From Telluria aromaticivorans (GTDB taxonomy: Bacteria > Pseudomonadota > Gammaproteobacteria > Burkholderiales > Burkholderiaceae_D): DNA of 64,000 nucleotides. Location: contig NZ_JABAIV010000006.1 of the NCBI RefSeq assembly GCF_013003915.1, positions 62,001 to 126,000 of the forward strand, given 5' to 3'. This document shows, piece by piece, positions 29,884 to 38,622 of this stretch (the first letter of the stretch is position 1; each line of letters begins with the position of its first letter). Both the position numbers and the translations under genes were made by a program. A model generated the notes under the pieces. That model made no database searches. It had not been told where the DNA came from and saw only the letters and a list, made by a program, of their open reading frames with translations.

Positions 29884-30059
29884 CGTAGGGTGGGCGGCTC
29901 TGCCGCCCGCGCGTTCAACCCGACCATGCGTTGACGCGACAGGATTGTTGAGGTGCCGTTTCGCCGAACGGTAGTAAGCGCGTCGCGACAATGCGTGCAT
30001 GATTTGAACGCGCGGGCGCAGGACAGTCCACAGGACTGTCCTGCCCTGCCCACCCTACG
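29884..30059. repeat. Two CGTAGGGTGGGC palindromic elements facing apart
   Basis: Element 1 (29884-29920) reads CGTAGGGTGGGC, core GGCGGC TCT GCCGCC, GCGCGTTCAACC. Element 2 (30004-30059), inverted, reads TTGAACGCGCG, core GCAGGACAGTCC (30018-30029) ACA GGACTGTCCTGC (30033-30044), then GCCCACCCTACG. About 80 bp of unrelated sequence lies between. It separates the convergent SPW and EAL-HDOD genes. Confidence 0.88.
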
Positions 30060-30078
30060 AGGCGCGGCAAATCGGGGG

Positions 30079-31356
30079 CTAGATGGCGTAACGCACGACC
30101 TTGTCGCTCCACTCGAAGGCCGACACTTCGAGCTCGGCCAAGTCGTCGCCATTGATCGACAATGCATTCAGCGCAGGCATCACTTCATCCTCGGTATCTT
30201 CCATGCGTTCGATCGATTCGGCCAGGCGCAGCAGTTCGCCGAAGAAGCCGCCGCGGCGCTGCAGGGCCACGCTGACTTCGTCGATCACCGGGATCTGTTC
30301 GACGATGTCGGCCATCGGGATGCAGAACAGCGTGTCCATCAGCGACATCATGCCGACCGTGAAGGCGATGTCGGAGACGTTGCGCTGTGCCGGGCGCAGG
30401 CGCTGCGCCAGCAGTTCCATCAGGCGCGCACGCGTGGTGGCCAGCATCAGGAGCGGGCTCAGGTTGTGGCCGCGCATGCCCGGTTCGGCGTACAGCAAAA
30501 TCTGCAGCCAGCGCTGCAGCTGGCGGCGACCCAGCAGCATCAGGGCCTGGCTGATCGATTCGATGCGGCGCCCTGCCCCAGCGGCCGGCGTGTTCACCAG
30601 GCGCAGCAGGTTCAGGCCGAGCGTGACGTCCTTCTTGACGGCGCGTTCGATCACGGCGTTGTCGGAATCCGAGGTCACCAGGTTCATCAGGTCCAGCACC
30701 GCCGCCTGCGAGGGCGACAGCTTGCGCCCTGCGATGACGGTCGGCTTGGCGAAATAATAGCCCTGGAAGTAATCGAAGCCGATGTCCAGGCAGGTGCGGT
30801 ATTCGTTGTGGGTCTCGACCTTTTCGGCCACCAGGCGTTTTCCCGTGCCGCGCAGGCGCGGCGCCAGCGACAGCAGGGTCACCACCGGCAGTTCGCGCAA
30901 GTCCATCTTGACGAAGTCGATCACCGGCAGCAGGCGCGACAAGGAGGCGCCATGGGCCGAGGCCTCGGCCGCGAAGCGGAAGCCGTGGGTCGACAGTTCG
31001 GTCATGCGCTGGATGACGGCATCGGTCGGGTCGACCGTGCCCACGATCTCGAGCACGGTGCGCTCGCGCGGCAGGAAGGCGAACATGTCGCTCATCAGCA
31101 CATCGGTGTCGACGTTCAGGAAGGCGGTGGCGTCGCCGATCGCGCGCGCCAGGCCCAGCTGCGAAGCATGGTGGATGACGCTGGCGCTGGCCGAGATGCC
31201 GGATTCGATCTGCGCCGGTCCCTGGGCACTGCCGCGGAACAGCAGTTCATAGCCGAACAGCGCCTGGTTACGGTCGAGCACCGGCTGGCGTCCGAGGTAG
31301 AAATTACGCAGTCGCAGCGGCGGGGTGGACTGGTCTAGGCTGGCGGTATCGGTCAT
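30079..31356 (-). CDS. Degenerate EAL plus HDOD domain signalling protein
   Basis: 425 residues. Residues about 15-210 match an EAL fold in outline (YLGRQPVLDRNQALFGYELLFRG, FVKMDLRELP, LVAEKVET, GFDYFQGYYF) but the EAL signature reads YELLFR and several metal-binding acidic positions are absent, so c-di-GMP hydrolysis is unlikely. Residues about 215-400 form an HDOD domain (LLRLVNTPAAG, ISQALMLLGRRQLQRWL). Proteins of this YuxH/CdgJ type act as protein-interaction modules in motility or c-di-GMP output. No partner is encoded nearby. Confidence 0.88.
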   Translation of the reverse strand: MTDTASLDQSTPPLRLRNFYLGRQPVLDRNQALFGYELLFRGSAQGPAQIESGISASASVIHHASQLGLARAIGDATAFLNVDTDVLMSDMFAFLPRERTVLEIVGTVDPTDAVIQRMTELSTHGFRFAAEASAHGASLSRLLPVIDFVKMDLRELPVVTLLSLAPRLRGTGKRLVAEKVETHNEYRTCLDIGFDYFQGYYFAKPTVIAGRKLSPSQAAVLDLMNLVTSDSDNAVIERAVKKDVTLGLNLLRLVNTPAAGAGRRIESISQALMLLGRRQLQRWLQILLYAEPGMRGHNLSPLLMLATTRARLMELLAQRLRPAQRNVSDIAFTVGMMSLMDTLFCIPMADIVEQIPVIDEVSVALQRRGGFFGELLRLAESIERMEDTEDEVMPALNALSINGDDLAELEVSAFEWSDKVVRYAI

Positions 31357-31467
31357 GTCGTCTGGTTGGGCTCGCGAACAACCCTACTTTACCGTATTCG
31401 TCAGATTTAGTGGCTTTTTGGCACTAATTTATCGGCGGAATGATACTTAACTGTCATTACGCGGCCG

Positions 31468-32232
31468 CTATTGTGGCAGTCCGTCCACGAACACGATCAA
31501 TTCGCCCGGTGCAAACTGGGTCCAGGCCTCGTTCGTGGTCAGCGGTTCGGTGACGATGATGGCAACCCGGTCGTCGGGCGTGGTCACCTGCGAGAAGTCG
31601 ACCGACAGATCTTCGTCCGACAGGCAGGCGGTGACGAAGGGGTATTTGCGCACCACGTAGCACAGCTTGGTCGAGCAATGCGTGAACAGCGCGGTGCCGT
31701 CCGAGAGCATCATGTTGAAGGTCCCGTGCGCGGCCACTTGCGCCACCAGGCGTTCGAGTGCGGCACGTAGCGCCGGCATGGCCGGGGCCGTGTCGCCGAA
31801 TTCCTCGCGCAGGCTTTGCATCAACCAGCAGAAGGCCAGTTCGCTGTCGGTATTGCCAACCGGGCGGAACGGGCCATGCAAGATAGGTGCGAATTCCTTC
31901 AGGTCGCCGTTATGGGCAAAGACCCAGTAGCGGCCCCACAGTTCGCGTACGAAAGGGTGGCAGTTCTCGAGCGCCACCTGGCCTTGCGTGGCCTTGCGGA
32001 TATGCGCAATGACATTGGTGGACTTGATCGGGTAACGCTTGATCAGTTCGGCGATCGGAGAATCGACGGCAGCCTGGTGGTCGACGAAATGGCGGACACC
32101 CGAGCCTTCGAAGAAAGCGATGCCCCAGCCGTCGTGGTGGGTGTCGGTACGGCCGCCGCGATGGGCAAAACCGGTAAAGGAGAAAACGATGTCCGTTGGG
32201 ACGTTGCAGTTCATTCCGAGTAGCTGGCACAT
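31468..32232 (-). CDS. Class II glutamine amidotransferase, YafJ-like
   Basis: 254 residues. Cys2 is the expected N-terminal nucleophile (MCQLLGMNC, exposed after Met removal). HRGGRTDTHHDGWGIAFF, HIRKAT and HNGDL are the glutamine-site motifs. No synthase domain is attached, as in E. coli YafJ, so the ammonia acceptor is unknown. It is a single gene with DUF3567 upstream on the same strand (72 bp). Confidence 0.9.
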   Translation of the reverse strand: MCQLLGMNCNVPTDIVFSFTGFAHRGGRTDTHHDGWGIAFFEGSGVRHFVDHQAAVDSPIAELIKRYPIKSTNVIAHIRKATQGQVALENCHPFVRELWGRYWVFAHNGDLKEFAPILHGPFRPVGNTDSELAFCWLMQSLREEFGDTAPAMPALRAALERLVAQVAAHGTFNMMLSDGTALFTHCSTKLCYVVRKYPFVTACLSDEDLSVDFSQVTTPDDRVAIIVTEPLTTNEAWTQFAPGELIVFVDGLPQ

Positions 32233-32304
32233 GGCGCGCAGCTTACCATGCTCGCAGCATGATAGTCGCCATCGCCGCGTCCAGCGGCAATGGCAGGTAA
32301 GGGT

Positions 32305-32562
32305 TCAATGCAGGACGACCGGCTGGCTCATCAGGGTATCGTAGGAGCCAAGGAAGTCGTCGATTTCTTCCATGGTCGGCTCGCTCGCGATGAGGTTGTT
32401 CACGTCGCGGCGGAACGATTGCGCCAGCTTGCCGCCGATGAATGCTTCGCGCCGCCCGGCCTTGTCGACGATTTCATAGCCGCCGAAGCGCAGCGCTTCG
32501 AGTTCGCGATCCACGCCGAACTCGACGACGCTGTACTGTTCGCTGTTGTAGATCATGTTCAT
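32305..32562 (-). CDS. DUF3567 family protein
   Basis: 85 residues. MNMIYNSEQYSVVEFGVD and the block FGGYEIVDKAGRREAFIGG identify DUF3567, a small family I know only from betaproteobacteria. It is soluble with no known activity. The gene lies downstream of the ntrYX-CobW-like cluster but with a 75-bp gap. Confidence 0.9.
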   Translation of the reverse strand: MNMIYNSEQYSVVEFGVDRELEALRFGGYEIVDKAGRREAFIGGKLAQSFRRDVNNLIASEPTMEEIDDFLGSYDTLMSQPVVLH

Positions 32563-32637
32563 GATGACTCCTTCTCTCGATCAGAGTGGTTGTGCGTACC
32601 AGCCGCGCGGCGGCGGGCGACTGGCTGTTCACTTCGG

Positions 32638-33036
32638 TTAAGAAGTGGGGCTGTCCGGACCGATTTCAAGTGAGACAATCGGCTGCAGGGCCAACAGCTG
32701 ATCGTATGGTGGGTCTTGCAACCACGATCGCAACTGATCAAGATGTTCACTGCTTGCCAAACCGATCAACAGGCGTTCCGGCCCTTGGCGTAACAGTCGA
32801 TTCAATGTTACACGCAAAACCAGGTTCCCGGCGCAGCACGGGCACCCGCCTGCTAGTCGGACAAGTCTTACGGAAGAGCTATCGGGAATGAGCGGGCTGC
32901 CTGCGGGCAGCCCTTCGAGGATGATGGCGCTATGGCCTGGGGAGGATGGAAAAGCGGCGAGCAGCGCGGCGATCGCGCCCTCGCGTGCGGCAGCGGACGC
33001 GCCCGTGACCAGTGTGGTCGCGACCCTTTCTCGCAA
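32638..33036 (-). CDS. Degenerate CobW-like protein in the ntrYX operon
   Basis: 132 residues from a TTG that directly follows the ntrX-like stop (TGA TTG), so translation is probably coupled. The N-terminus TLVTGASAAAREGAIAALLA lies where CobW/COG0523 GTPases have their P-loop but lacks the GxxxxGK(S/T) signature. LAGGCPCCAGNLVLRVTLNRLLR resembles the CobW CxCC metal site and following helix. The GTPase switch motifs and C-terminal domain are missing. It may be a metal-binding or regulatory relic; the relationship is inferred from two motifs in order. Confidence 0.6.
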   Translation of the reverse strand: MRERVATTLVTGASAAAREGAIAALLAAFPSSPGHSAIILEGLPAGSPLIPDSSSVRLVRLAGGCPCCAGNLVLRVTLNRLLRQGPERLLIGLASSEHLDQLRSWLQDPPYDQLLALQPIVSLEIGPDSPTS

Positions 33037-33780
33037 TCAGACGCCTTTCTTGGCGAGCTTGCCCGGCTCGACGCCGAGTTGCTTGAGCTTGCGGTACAGG
33101 TGGGTACGTTCGAGGCCGGTCTTTTCGGCGACGCGCGTCATGCTGCCGCCTTCGCGTCCGAGGTGGTGCTCGAAATACATGCGCTCGAAGGCGTCGCGCG
33201 CTTCGCGCAGCGGCAGGTCGAAGGACAGCGTGTAGCCGGCGCTCTCGCCCTGCGACATTGCATGCACCATGCGCGAGCCGTTGCCCATTGGCGGCGGCGG
33301 CGGCGCGAACATCGGCGCTGCGGCGCTTGGGGCTGCGTTGGCGCCGCTGTCCATCATCGGCATGGCGGTGGTCACGGCCGGTCGCGGCGGCGCCAGCGGC
33401 GCGCGCGCCACTTCCTGTGCACGGTTCAGCCCCTGCTGCACGGCCTTGAGCAGCTTTTGCAGTGCGATCGGCTTTTCGAGGAAATTCAGGGCGCCGATGC
33501 GGGTCGCTTCGACAGCGGTGTCGATGGTCGCGTGGCCGGACATCATGATGACCGGCATGGTCAGCAGGCCGTCGCGCTGCCACTCCTTGAGCAGGGTGAC
33601 GCCGTCGGTATCGGGCATCCAGATATCGAGCAAGACCAGGTCGGGCGCGCCGGCGGCCCGCGCCTCGCGTGCCTGCTGCGCGTTTTCGGCCAGGGTGATG
33701 GCGTGGCCTTCGTCGCCCAGGATTTCCGAGAGTAATTCCCGGATGCCCATTTCATCGTCAACTACGAGTATATTCGCCAT
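33037..33780 (-). CDS. NtrX-like response regulator without AAA+ domain
   Basis: 247 residues. Receiver domain about 1-120 with VVDDE, phospho-acceptor Asp53 (VLLDIWMP), Ser/Thr MSGHA and Lys in FLEKPI. A ~80-residue Pro/Ala linker follows (about 125-200), then a Fis-type helix-turn-helix at the C-terminus (MTRVAEKTGLERTHLYRKLKQLGV). Canonical NtrX has a sigma-54-activating AAA+ domain between these; it is absent here. The protein should bind DNA on phosphorylation by the adjacent NtrY-like kinase but cannot open sigma-54 promoters by itself. Confidence 0.85.
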   Translation of the reverse strand: MANILVVDDEMGIRELLSEILGDEGHAITLAENAQQAREARAAGAPDLVLLDIWMPDTDGVTLLKEWQRDGLLTMPVIMMSGHATIDTAVEATRIGALNFLEKPIALQKLLKAVQQGLNRAQEVARAPLAPPRPAVTTAMPMMDSGANAAPSAAAPMFAPPPPPMGNGSRMVHAMSQGESAGYTLSFDLPLREARDAFERMYFEHHLGREGGSMTRVAEKTGLERTHLYRKLKQLGVEPGKLAKKGV

Positions 33781-33871
33781 CTGTATGCCTTCCTGATCTC
33801 TTACCCGCTCACTGCTTATTCGCTTGGTGCCTGGTAGGACTGCCGACCGCTAATGAGAGTTTATGTCCCTA

Positions 33872-36190
33872 TTATATTTCGGACAAGTTCGCCTCGGGGG
33901 CTAACTTTAACAGCAAAATGAATACCGACGCGCCACATCCGTCCGGGCGGTTGCCGATGTCGATCCGTCCGCCGTGTTCGTCGATGATCTTCTTCACCAT
34001 CGGCAGGCCCAGGCCGGTGCCGCGGGCCTTCGAGGTGACGTAGGGCTCGAAGGCGCGCGCCAGGATGCGCGATGCGAAACCGGGGCCGTTATCCAGGATC
34101 GACAGGCGCACCGCGGTGCCGGTGGCGCCGTCCGCGCCTTCGTAGTGGATGGTTTCGGTGGTAACGTCGACGCGCGGCGGCGCGGCGCCACCGACCCGGT
34201 CGGCCAGCGCATCCTGGGCATTCTGCACCAGGTTATGGATCACCTGGCGCAGCTGCGTCGCGTCGCCCATCACGCTCGGCAGGTTCGGCGCCAGCGCGGC
34301 GTGGATGATGTCGGAGCCGTCCTCGGACAAATACAGCTGCAGGATCTCGCCGATCAGGGCGTTCAGGTCGAGCGGCTCGAGCATGGCCGGCGGCGTGCGC
34401 GCGTAGTCGCGGAAATCGTCGACCATGCGTTTCATGGCGTCGACCTGGTTGACGATCGTGGTCGTGCTCTTCTTCAGCAGCTCGGCTTCGCGCTCCGGCA
34501 GGCAGCCCTCGAGCTTCATCTGCAGGCGCTCGGCCGACAGCTGGATCGGCGTGAGCGGGTTCTTGATTTCATGCGCCAGGCGGCGCGCCACTTCGCCCCA
34601 GGCCACCGAGCGCTGGGCCGAGATCACGTCCGAGATATCGTCGAACACCACGATGAAGCCATGGCCGTTGCCGACCGGGAGCCGCGAGCCGCGCGCCAGC
34701 AGCGTGATGTCGTGGTCATGCTCGTCGCCGGAACCGCGGCGCGGGATTTCGATCTGCTGCTGCCAGTGGGCGCGCCTGCGCCGGTCGCCGTTCCCGTTGC
34801 TGCCGGCGGCGCTCTGCGCGCTCTGGGCCGAGATCGCGCGCGTGATGCAGTTCGAGAAAGTCTCAAGGCCGCCGATGCGCGCCAGCGGGCCGGCCAGCGC
34901 CCCCGGCTCCACTTGCAGGATGCGGTAGGCGGCGTCGTTCGAGTTCACCACCCGCCCCTCGGCATCGAGCACCATCACGCCGGCCGACATGTTGGCCAGT
35001 ACCGACTCCAGGTGGGCCTTGGCATTCTGCAGCGCGGTGCGGTTGCGCTCGACGGCGCTGCGCGCCTCGAACAGCTGCCCGGTCATGGCGTTGAACGAGC
35101 GCGTCAGGGTGCCCAGTTCGTCGTTGGTCTCGATGATCGGGCGCGGCGACAAATCGCCCTCGGCCACCGCCTGCGTGCCTTCGGCCAGCACCAGCAGCGG
35201 CTGCGCCAGGTTGCCGGCGATGAGGAAGGCGCTGCCGATCGCCCCGAAGATCGCCAGCAGCAGCGTCAGGGTCAGAATCTCGATGTACATCTTTTTCAGG
35301 CCGGTCCTGGCCTGGGCACGCGAGCGGTATTCGTCGGAGGCGCTGCGCAGCACCACGGCGTTCGAGGCCAGGTTCACCGGCACCGCCTGCAGCAGCTGCA
35401 GGTAGCGCGGCTCCATGCCCGAGGCTTCGGGCACCGCCAGCACCACGCGCAGGCGCAGGCCGGTGGCGGCGTCGAGCTCGTTCGGGCCGGCCGAGGCGCC
35501 TCCGCTGCCGCCTTCGGGACGCGCATACCCGCCCGGCAGCGCAGCCGACTTGAGCACGTCGGGCGTGGGGCGGTCCATGTCCAGGCTGGCGTTGCGGTCC
35601 TGGGCGCTCGACGCCAGCAGGGTGCCGTCGGCGGCCAGCAGCATCGCACTTTGCATGCCGCTGACGTCGTTGACCAGGCCTGTCAGGACGCCCTGCACCC
35701 CGACCGCATCCTGGCCGGCCAGCGTGGCGGCGGCGGTCTGTCCGGTCGCCCCCAGTTCGGCCACCGCTTCGTCGAGGGCGGCGCGGCCCAGGTTCAGGCC
35801 CGATTCGATCGCGGCCTCGATCTTGACGTCGAACCAGGACTCGATCGAGTGCGACACGAACACCACCGACACCATGAAGATGACCAGCCCGGGCAGGATG
35901 CCGATGCCGGCGAACAGGAGCACGAGGCGCGCCACCAGCCGCGAGCCGAACTTGCCCGCCTTGTAGCGCGAATACAGGCGCGCCAGCGCCACGATCACGA
36001 GCACCAGCATCAGCCCCGCCATGGCGGCGTTCGCACCCAGCAGCCAGGTGTAGTAGCGGTCGAAGAAGCCCGAATTGTCCGAGACGCCGGCCAGCAGGAA
36101 CAGCAGGATCGAGACGACGGCGCCGCCCACGACGAGTGCGTAGCGCAGCGCCTGGTTGATGGATTTACCGCGCACGCGCATGCCCCGCAC
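33872..36190 (-). CDS. NtrY-like membrane histidine kinase
   Basis: 772 residues. Three N-terminal membrane segments (about 14-36, 48-72, 86-112) precede a long periplasmic region; a fourth segment near 305-325 leads into HAMP, then a PAS-like domain (LANMSAGVMVLDAEGRVVNSN). HisKA carries the phospho-accepting His540 in LAHEIKNPLTPIQ, and the ATPase domain ends with GTGLGLPMVKKIIDEHGG. NtrY relatives sense nitrogen or redox state. The response regulator gene follows 91 bp downstream, and DUF4390 lies just upstream, giving the conserved rsmB-DUF4390-ntrYX order. Confidence 0.9.
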   Translation of the reverse strand: MRGMRVRGKSINQALRYALVVGGAVVSILLFLLAGVSDNSGFFDRYYTWLLGANAAMAGLMLVLVIVALARLYSRYKAGKFGSRLVARLVLLFAGIGILPGLVIFMVSVVFVSHSIESWFDVKIEAAIESGLNLGRAALDEAVAELGATGQTAAATLAGQDAVGVQGVLTGLVNDVSGMQSAMLLAADGTLLASSAQDRNASLDMDRPTPDVLKSAALPGGYARPEGGSGGASAGPNELDAATGLRLRVVLAVPEASGMEPRYLQLLQAVPVNLASNAVVLRSASDEYRSRAQARTGLKKMYIEILTLTLLLAIFGAIGSAFLIAGNLAQPLLVLAEGTQAVAEGDLSPRPIIETNDELGTLTRSFNAMTGQLFEARSAVERNRTALQNAKAHLESVLANMSAGVMVLDAEGRVVNSNDAAYRILQVEPGALAGPLARIGGLETFSNCITRAISAQSAQSAAGSNGNGDRRRRAHWQQQIEIPRRGSGDEHDHDITLLARGSRLPVGNGHGFIVVFDDISDVISAQRSVAWGEVARRLAHEIKNPLTPIQLSAERLQMKLEGCLPEREAELLKKSTTTIVNQVDAMKRMVDDFRDYARTPPAMLEPLDLNALIGEILQLYLSEDGSDIIHAALAPNLPSVMGDATQLRQVIHNLVQNAQDALADRVGGAAPPRVDVTTETIHYEGADGATGTAVRLSILDNGPGFASRILARAFEPYVTSKARGTGLGLPMVKKIIDEHGGRIDIGNRPDGCGASVFILLLKLAPEANLSEI

Positions 36191-36195
36191 GAGAA

Positions 36196-36759
36196 TCAGC
36201 CCGCCCGGTAGGCAAAGGTCTTGCGGTTGGAAGCCAGGCGCCAGCTCGAATCGTTGATCGCATTGACCTGCAGCGGCTTGGACAGGTAGTCGCGGTCCAT
36301 GTACATGCGCACCGAGACGTCATACACCTCGCCCTGCTTGAGCGCGCCTTTCGGTGCGATCAGCCAGCGCGCGGGACTGCGGATCTGGGACAAGGCTTCT
36401 TCGAGGGTGGTAAAGCTTTGCGGCAGGCTGCCGGTGGTCAGCACGTTGTACTGGCGCGTGAGCACGTCGTACGAGATGCCGACGGTGCGCTTGGCCAGCA
36501 CCGCCTTCTCGTCGCGCCACCACCAGCGCGGGCGCGTCATTTCGATCTCGGTCGTGAAGTGCAGCTTGATGCCGTTCTGGAGTGCGTCCTGGAGCTCGTG
36601 GTTCAGGTCGAACGCAAAGCGCGCCTTCAGCCGGTAGCCGTCCTCGCTGAGCTGGATTTCCGCCTGGGTGATGTCGACGGCGTCGGCGGCCCGTGCCTGC
36701 GCACACGCGAATACCAGCAGCAGCTGGCAGGCGAGGAGGCAGAAAAATCGTAACGTCAC
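36196..36759 (-). CDS. DUF4390 periplasmic protein
   Basis: 187 residues. Signal peptide about 1-24 (CAQARAAD). Beta-rich mature part with RPRWWWRDEKAVLAKRT and KGALKQGEVYDVSVRMYMDRDYLSKPLQVNA, the pattern of DUF4390. It ends 5 bp before the ntrY-like start and may be translated with it; a sensory or accessory role for the kinase is suggested only by this conserved linkage. Confidence 0.85.
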   Translation of the reverse strand: MTLRFFCLLACQLLLVFACAQARAADAVDITQAEIQLSEDGYRLKARFAFDLNHELQDALQNGIKLHFTTEIEMTRPRWWWRDEKAVLAKRTVGISYDVLTRQYNVLTTGSLPQSFTTLEEALSQIRSPARWLIAPKGALKQGEVYDVSVRMYMDRDYLSKPLQVNAINDSSWRLASNRKTFAYRAG

Positions 36760-36804
36760 GGGTGAGCCGGAGCCTTAAGTTGAAGCATTATGTCGGGATG
36801 ACGG

Positions 36805-38433
36805 TCACGCCGCGCGTTTCTGGAACAGGGCGTAGAACAAGCCGTCATGATCCTGCCCGGCACCGCTGGCTGGCAGCAGCTGGCCCGGCGCGTCGAGGCG
36901 GATGGCGTCGTGGCGGGCCGCAAACGCGGCTGCCTGCGCCTCCGATTCCTGGGGCCAGAGCGAACATGTCACAAACAACAATTTACCATTGGGTAGCAGC
37001 ATCTGCCAAAGGTTGTCGAGTATTTTGCTTGAAAGTGTTGCAAGTTGGAGTGTGTCCGACTTGCGGCGCAGCCAGCGGATGTCCGGGTGGCGCCGCACGA
37101 TGCCCGAGGCCGTGCACGGCACGTCGGCCAGGATACGGTCGAAGGGCACGCCATCCCACCAGGCTGCGCTTTGCGCATCGGCGGCGACCAGCTTGGCCTC
37201 CAGGCCGAGGCGGCCCAGGTTATCGCGCACCCGCGCCAGGCGCTGGGGGTCGGCATCGACCGAGGTCAGCTCGACATCGGCGCTTTCCAGGATATGGCCA
37301 CTCTTGCCGCCCGGCGCCGCACAGGCGTCCAGCACCCGCATGCCATCCTGCAGGTCGAGCAGCGGCGCGGCCAACTGGGCGCCGGCATCCTGCACCGACA
37401 CCAGGCCGTCGTGGAAGCCCGGGATCTGGCTGACGTTGACCGGCTGCGCCAGGCGCACCGCGGTGGAGCCCAGGCGCGTGGCCTCGATGCCCGCCTCAGC
37501 CAGGGTGGCGAGATAGGCGTCGGTGTCCAGGCGGCGCGCGTTCACGCGCAGGGTCAGCGGCGGATGCACGTTGCCGGCCTCCAGGATCGCTTCCCACTTG
37601 TCCGGATAGGCCGCACGGGTGCTGTCGATCCACCATTGCGGATAATTCCAGCGCGCCAGCGGCTGCTTCAGCGCCTCGGCCGTCAAGGCCGGGCGCTCGC
37701 GCAGGAAGCGGCGCAGCACGGCATTGACCATGGCCTTGGCATGGGCGAAGTCGGGATGGTGGGCGGCCGCGTGCACGGCCTGGTCGACCACGGTGAAGGC
37801 CTCGTACGGCGGCGGCGTGTCCTGCGGCGGGTCGAGCAGCGCCAGCGCCGCGCACAGCAGGCCGTCGAGCATGGCCGGCTCCGGCGCCTTGGTGGTCATG
37901 AGGCCGAGCAGCACCTCGCTACGCCCGAGCTGGCGCATGGTGCGGTAGGCGATGTCCTGGATCGCGCCGCGCGCCTGCGGCGTCACGTCGTAGACCGAGA
38001 AGACGATCGACAGCGCCTGCGGCAGCGCGGTGCCGCCGCGCACCCGGGCCACGGCATTGGCAGCGCCCAGCAGGGCCAGCGCCAGCGAATCGGCTTTCAG
38101 GTCGGGGCGGTAGTCCTGCTGGGGCGCCACCGTGACTTCATGGCTTTCGCGCAGGCGCGGGGGCGGGTGCTTGCCGGGACGGCCGGCCTGTTCGCCGCGC
38201 GGCGGCTGGCCCCGCTCGGCTGCCGGACGGTAGGGCTCCGGGCGCGGTGGACGGTCCTGCCCCGGGTTCGGTGCCTGCCTGGCTTCCTGGGCGCGACCTT
38301 CCTGGCTGCGCTCCGTCCGCGCCGGTCCCGGCTTGGCGGCAGGCCAGGCTGGGCGTGCCCCGCCCTTCGGCGCCGCGGAACGCGCCGGCTTGGCTTTGGG
38401 TTTCAGGGAGAGCGTCGGGCGCTTGTCGGTCAT
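36805..38433 (-). CDS. rsmB: 16S rRNA m5C967 methyltransferase, with long basic N-terminal extension
   Basis: 542 residues from the ATG at 38431-38433; upstream in-frame starts add no family sequence. The first ~105 residues are a Lys/Pro/Arg/Ala-rich low-complexity extension not found in E. coli RsmB. A NusB-like RNA-binding domain follows (about 110-245), then the SAM-dependent domain with CAAPGGKSGHI, DVPCTASG and the catalytic FVTCSLWPQE motif. It methylates C967 of 16S rRNA. First gene of the rsmB-DUF4390-ntrYX series. Confidence 0.93.
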   Translation of the reverse strand: MTDKRPTLSLKPKAKPARSAAPKGGARPAWPAAKPGPARTERSQEGRAQEARQAPNPGQDRPPRPEPYRPAAERGQPPRGEQAGRPGKHPPPRLRESHEVTVAPQQDYRPDLKADSLALALLGAANAVARVRGGTALPQALSIVFSVYDVTPQARGAIQDIAYRTMRQLGRSEVLLGLMTTKAPEPAMLDGLLCAALALLDPPQDTPPPYEAFTVVDQAVHAAAHHPDFAHAKAMVNAVLRRFLRERPALTAEALKQPLARWNYPQWWIDSTRAAYPDKWEAILEAGNVHPPLTLRVNARRLDTDAYLATLAEAGIEATRLGSTAVRLAQPVNVSQIPGFHDGLVSVQDAGAQLAAPLLDLQDGMRVLDACAAPGGKSGHILESADVELTSVDADPQRLARVRDNLGRLGLEAKLVAADAQSAAWWDGVPFDRILADVPCTASGIVRRHPDIRWLRRKSDTLQLATLSSKILDNLWQMLLPNGKLLFVTCSLWPQESEAQAAAFAARHDAIRLDAPGQLLPASGAGQDHDGLFYALFQKRAA

Positions 38434-38622
38434 GGCAGGGTCGATACGGTCGAAAAAGGCCCCCATTGTAACGGCATAGGCTTTGGTACAACTTAATACG
38501 TGCAAGCAGCTCTTGCCATGGTGAACATGTTGCGCGTAACCTCAAACCAGTATAATGACCGCTGTTTGCCTGACCACAGGCCTGCCCTCGCAGTTCGCAA
38601 TCTTATATAGACCGACTTCCCC

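Noticed and set aside
33974..36211. 745-codon plus-strand frame
   Set aside because: Antisense of ntrY; no motifs, composition of a shadow.
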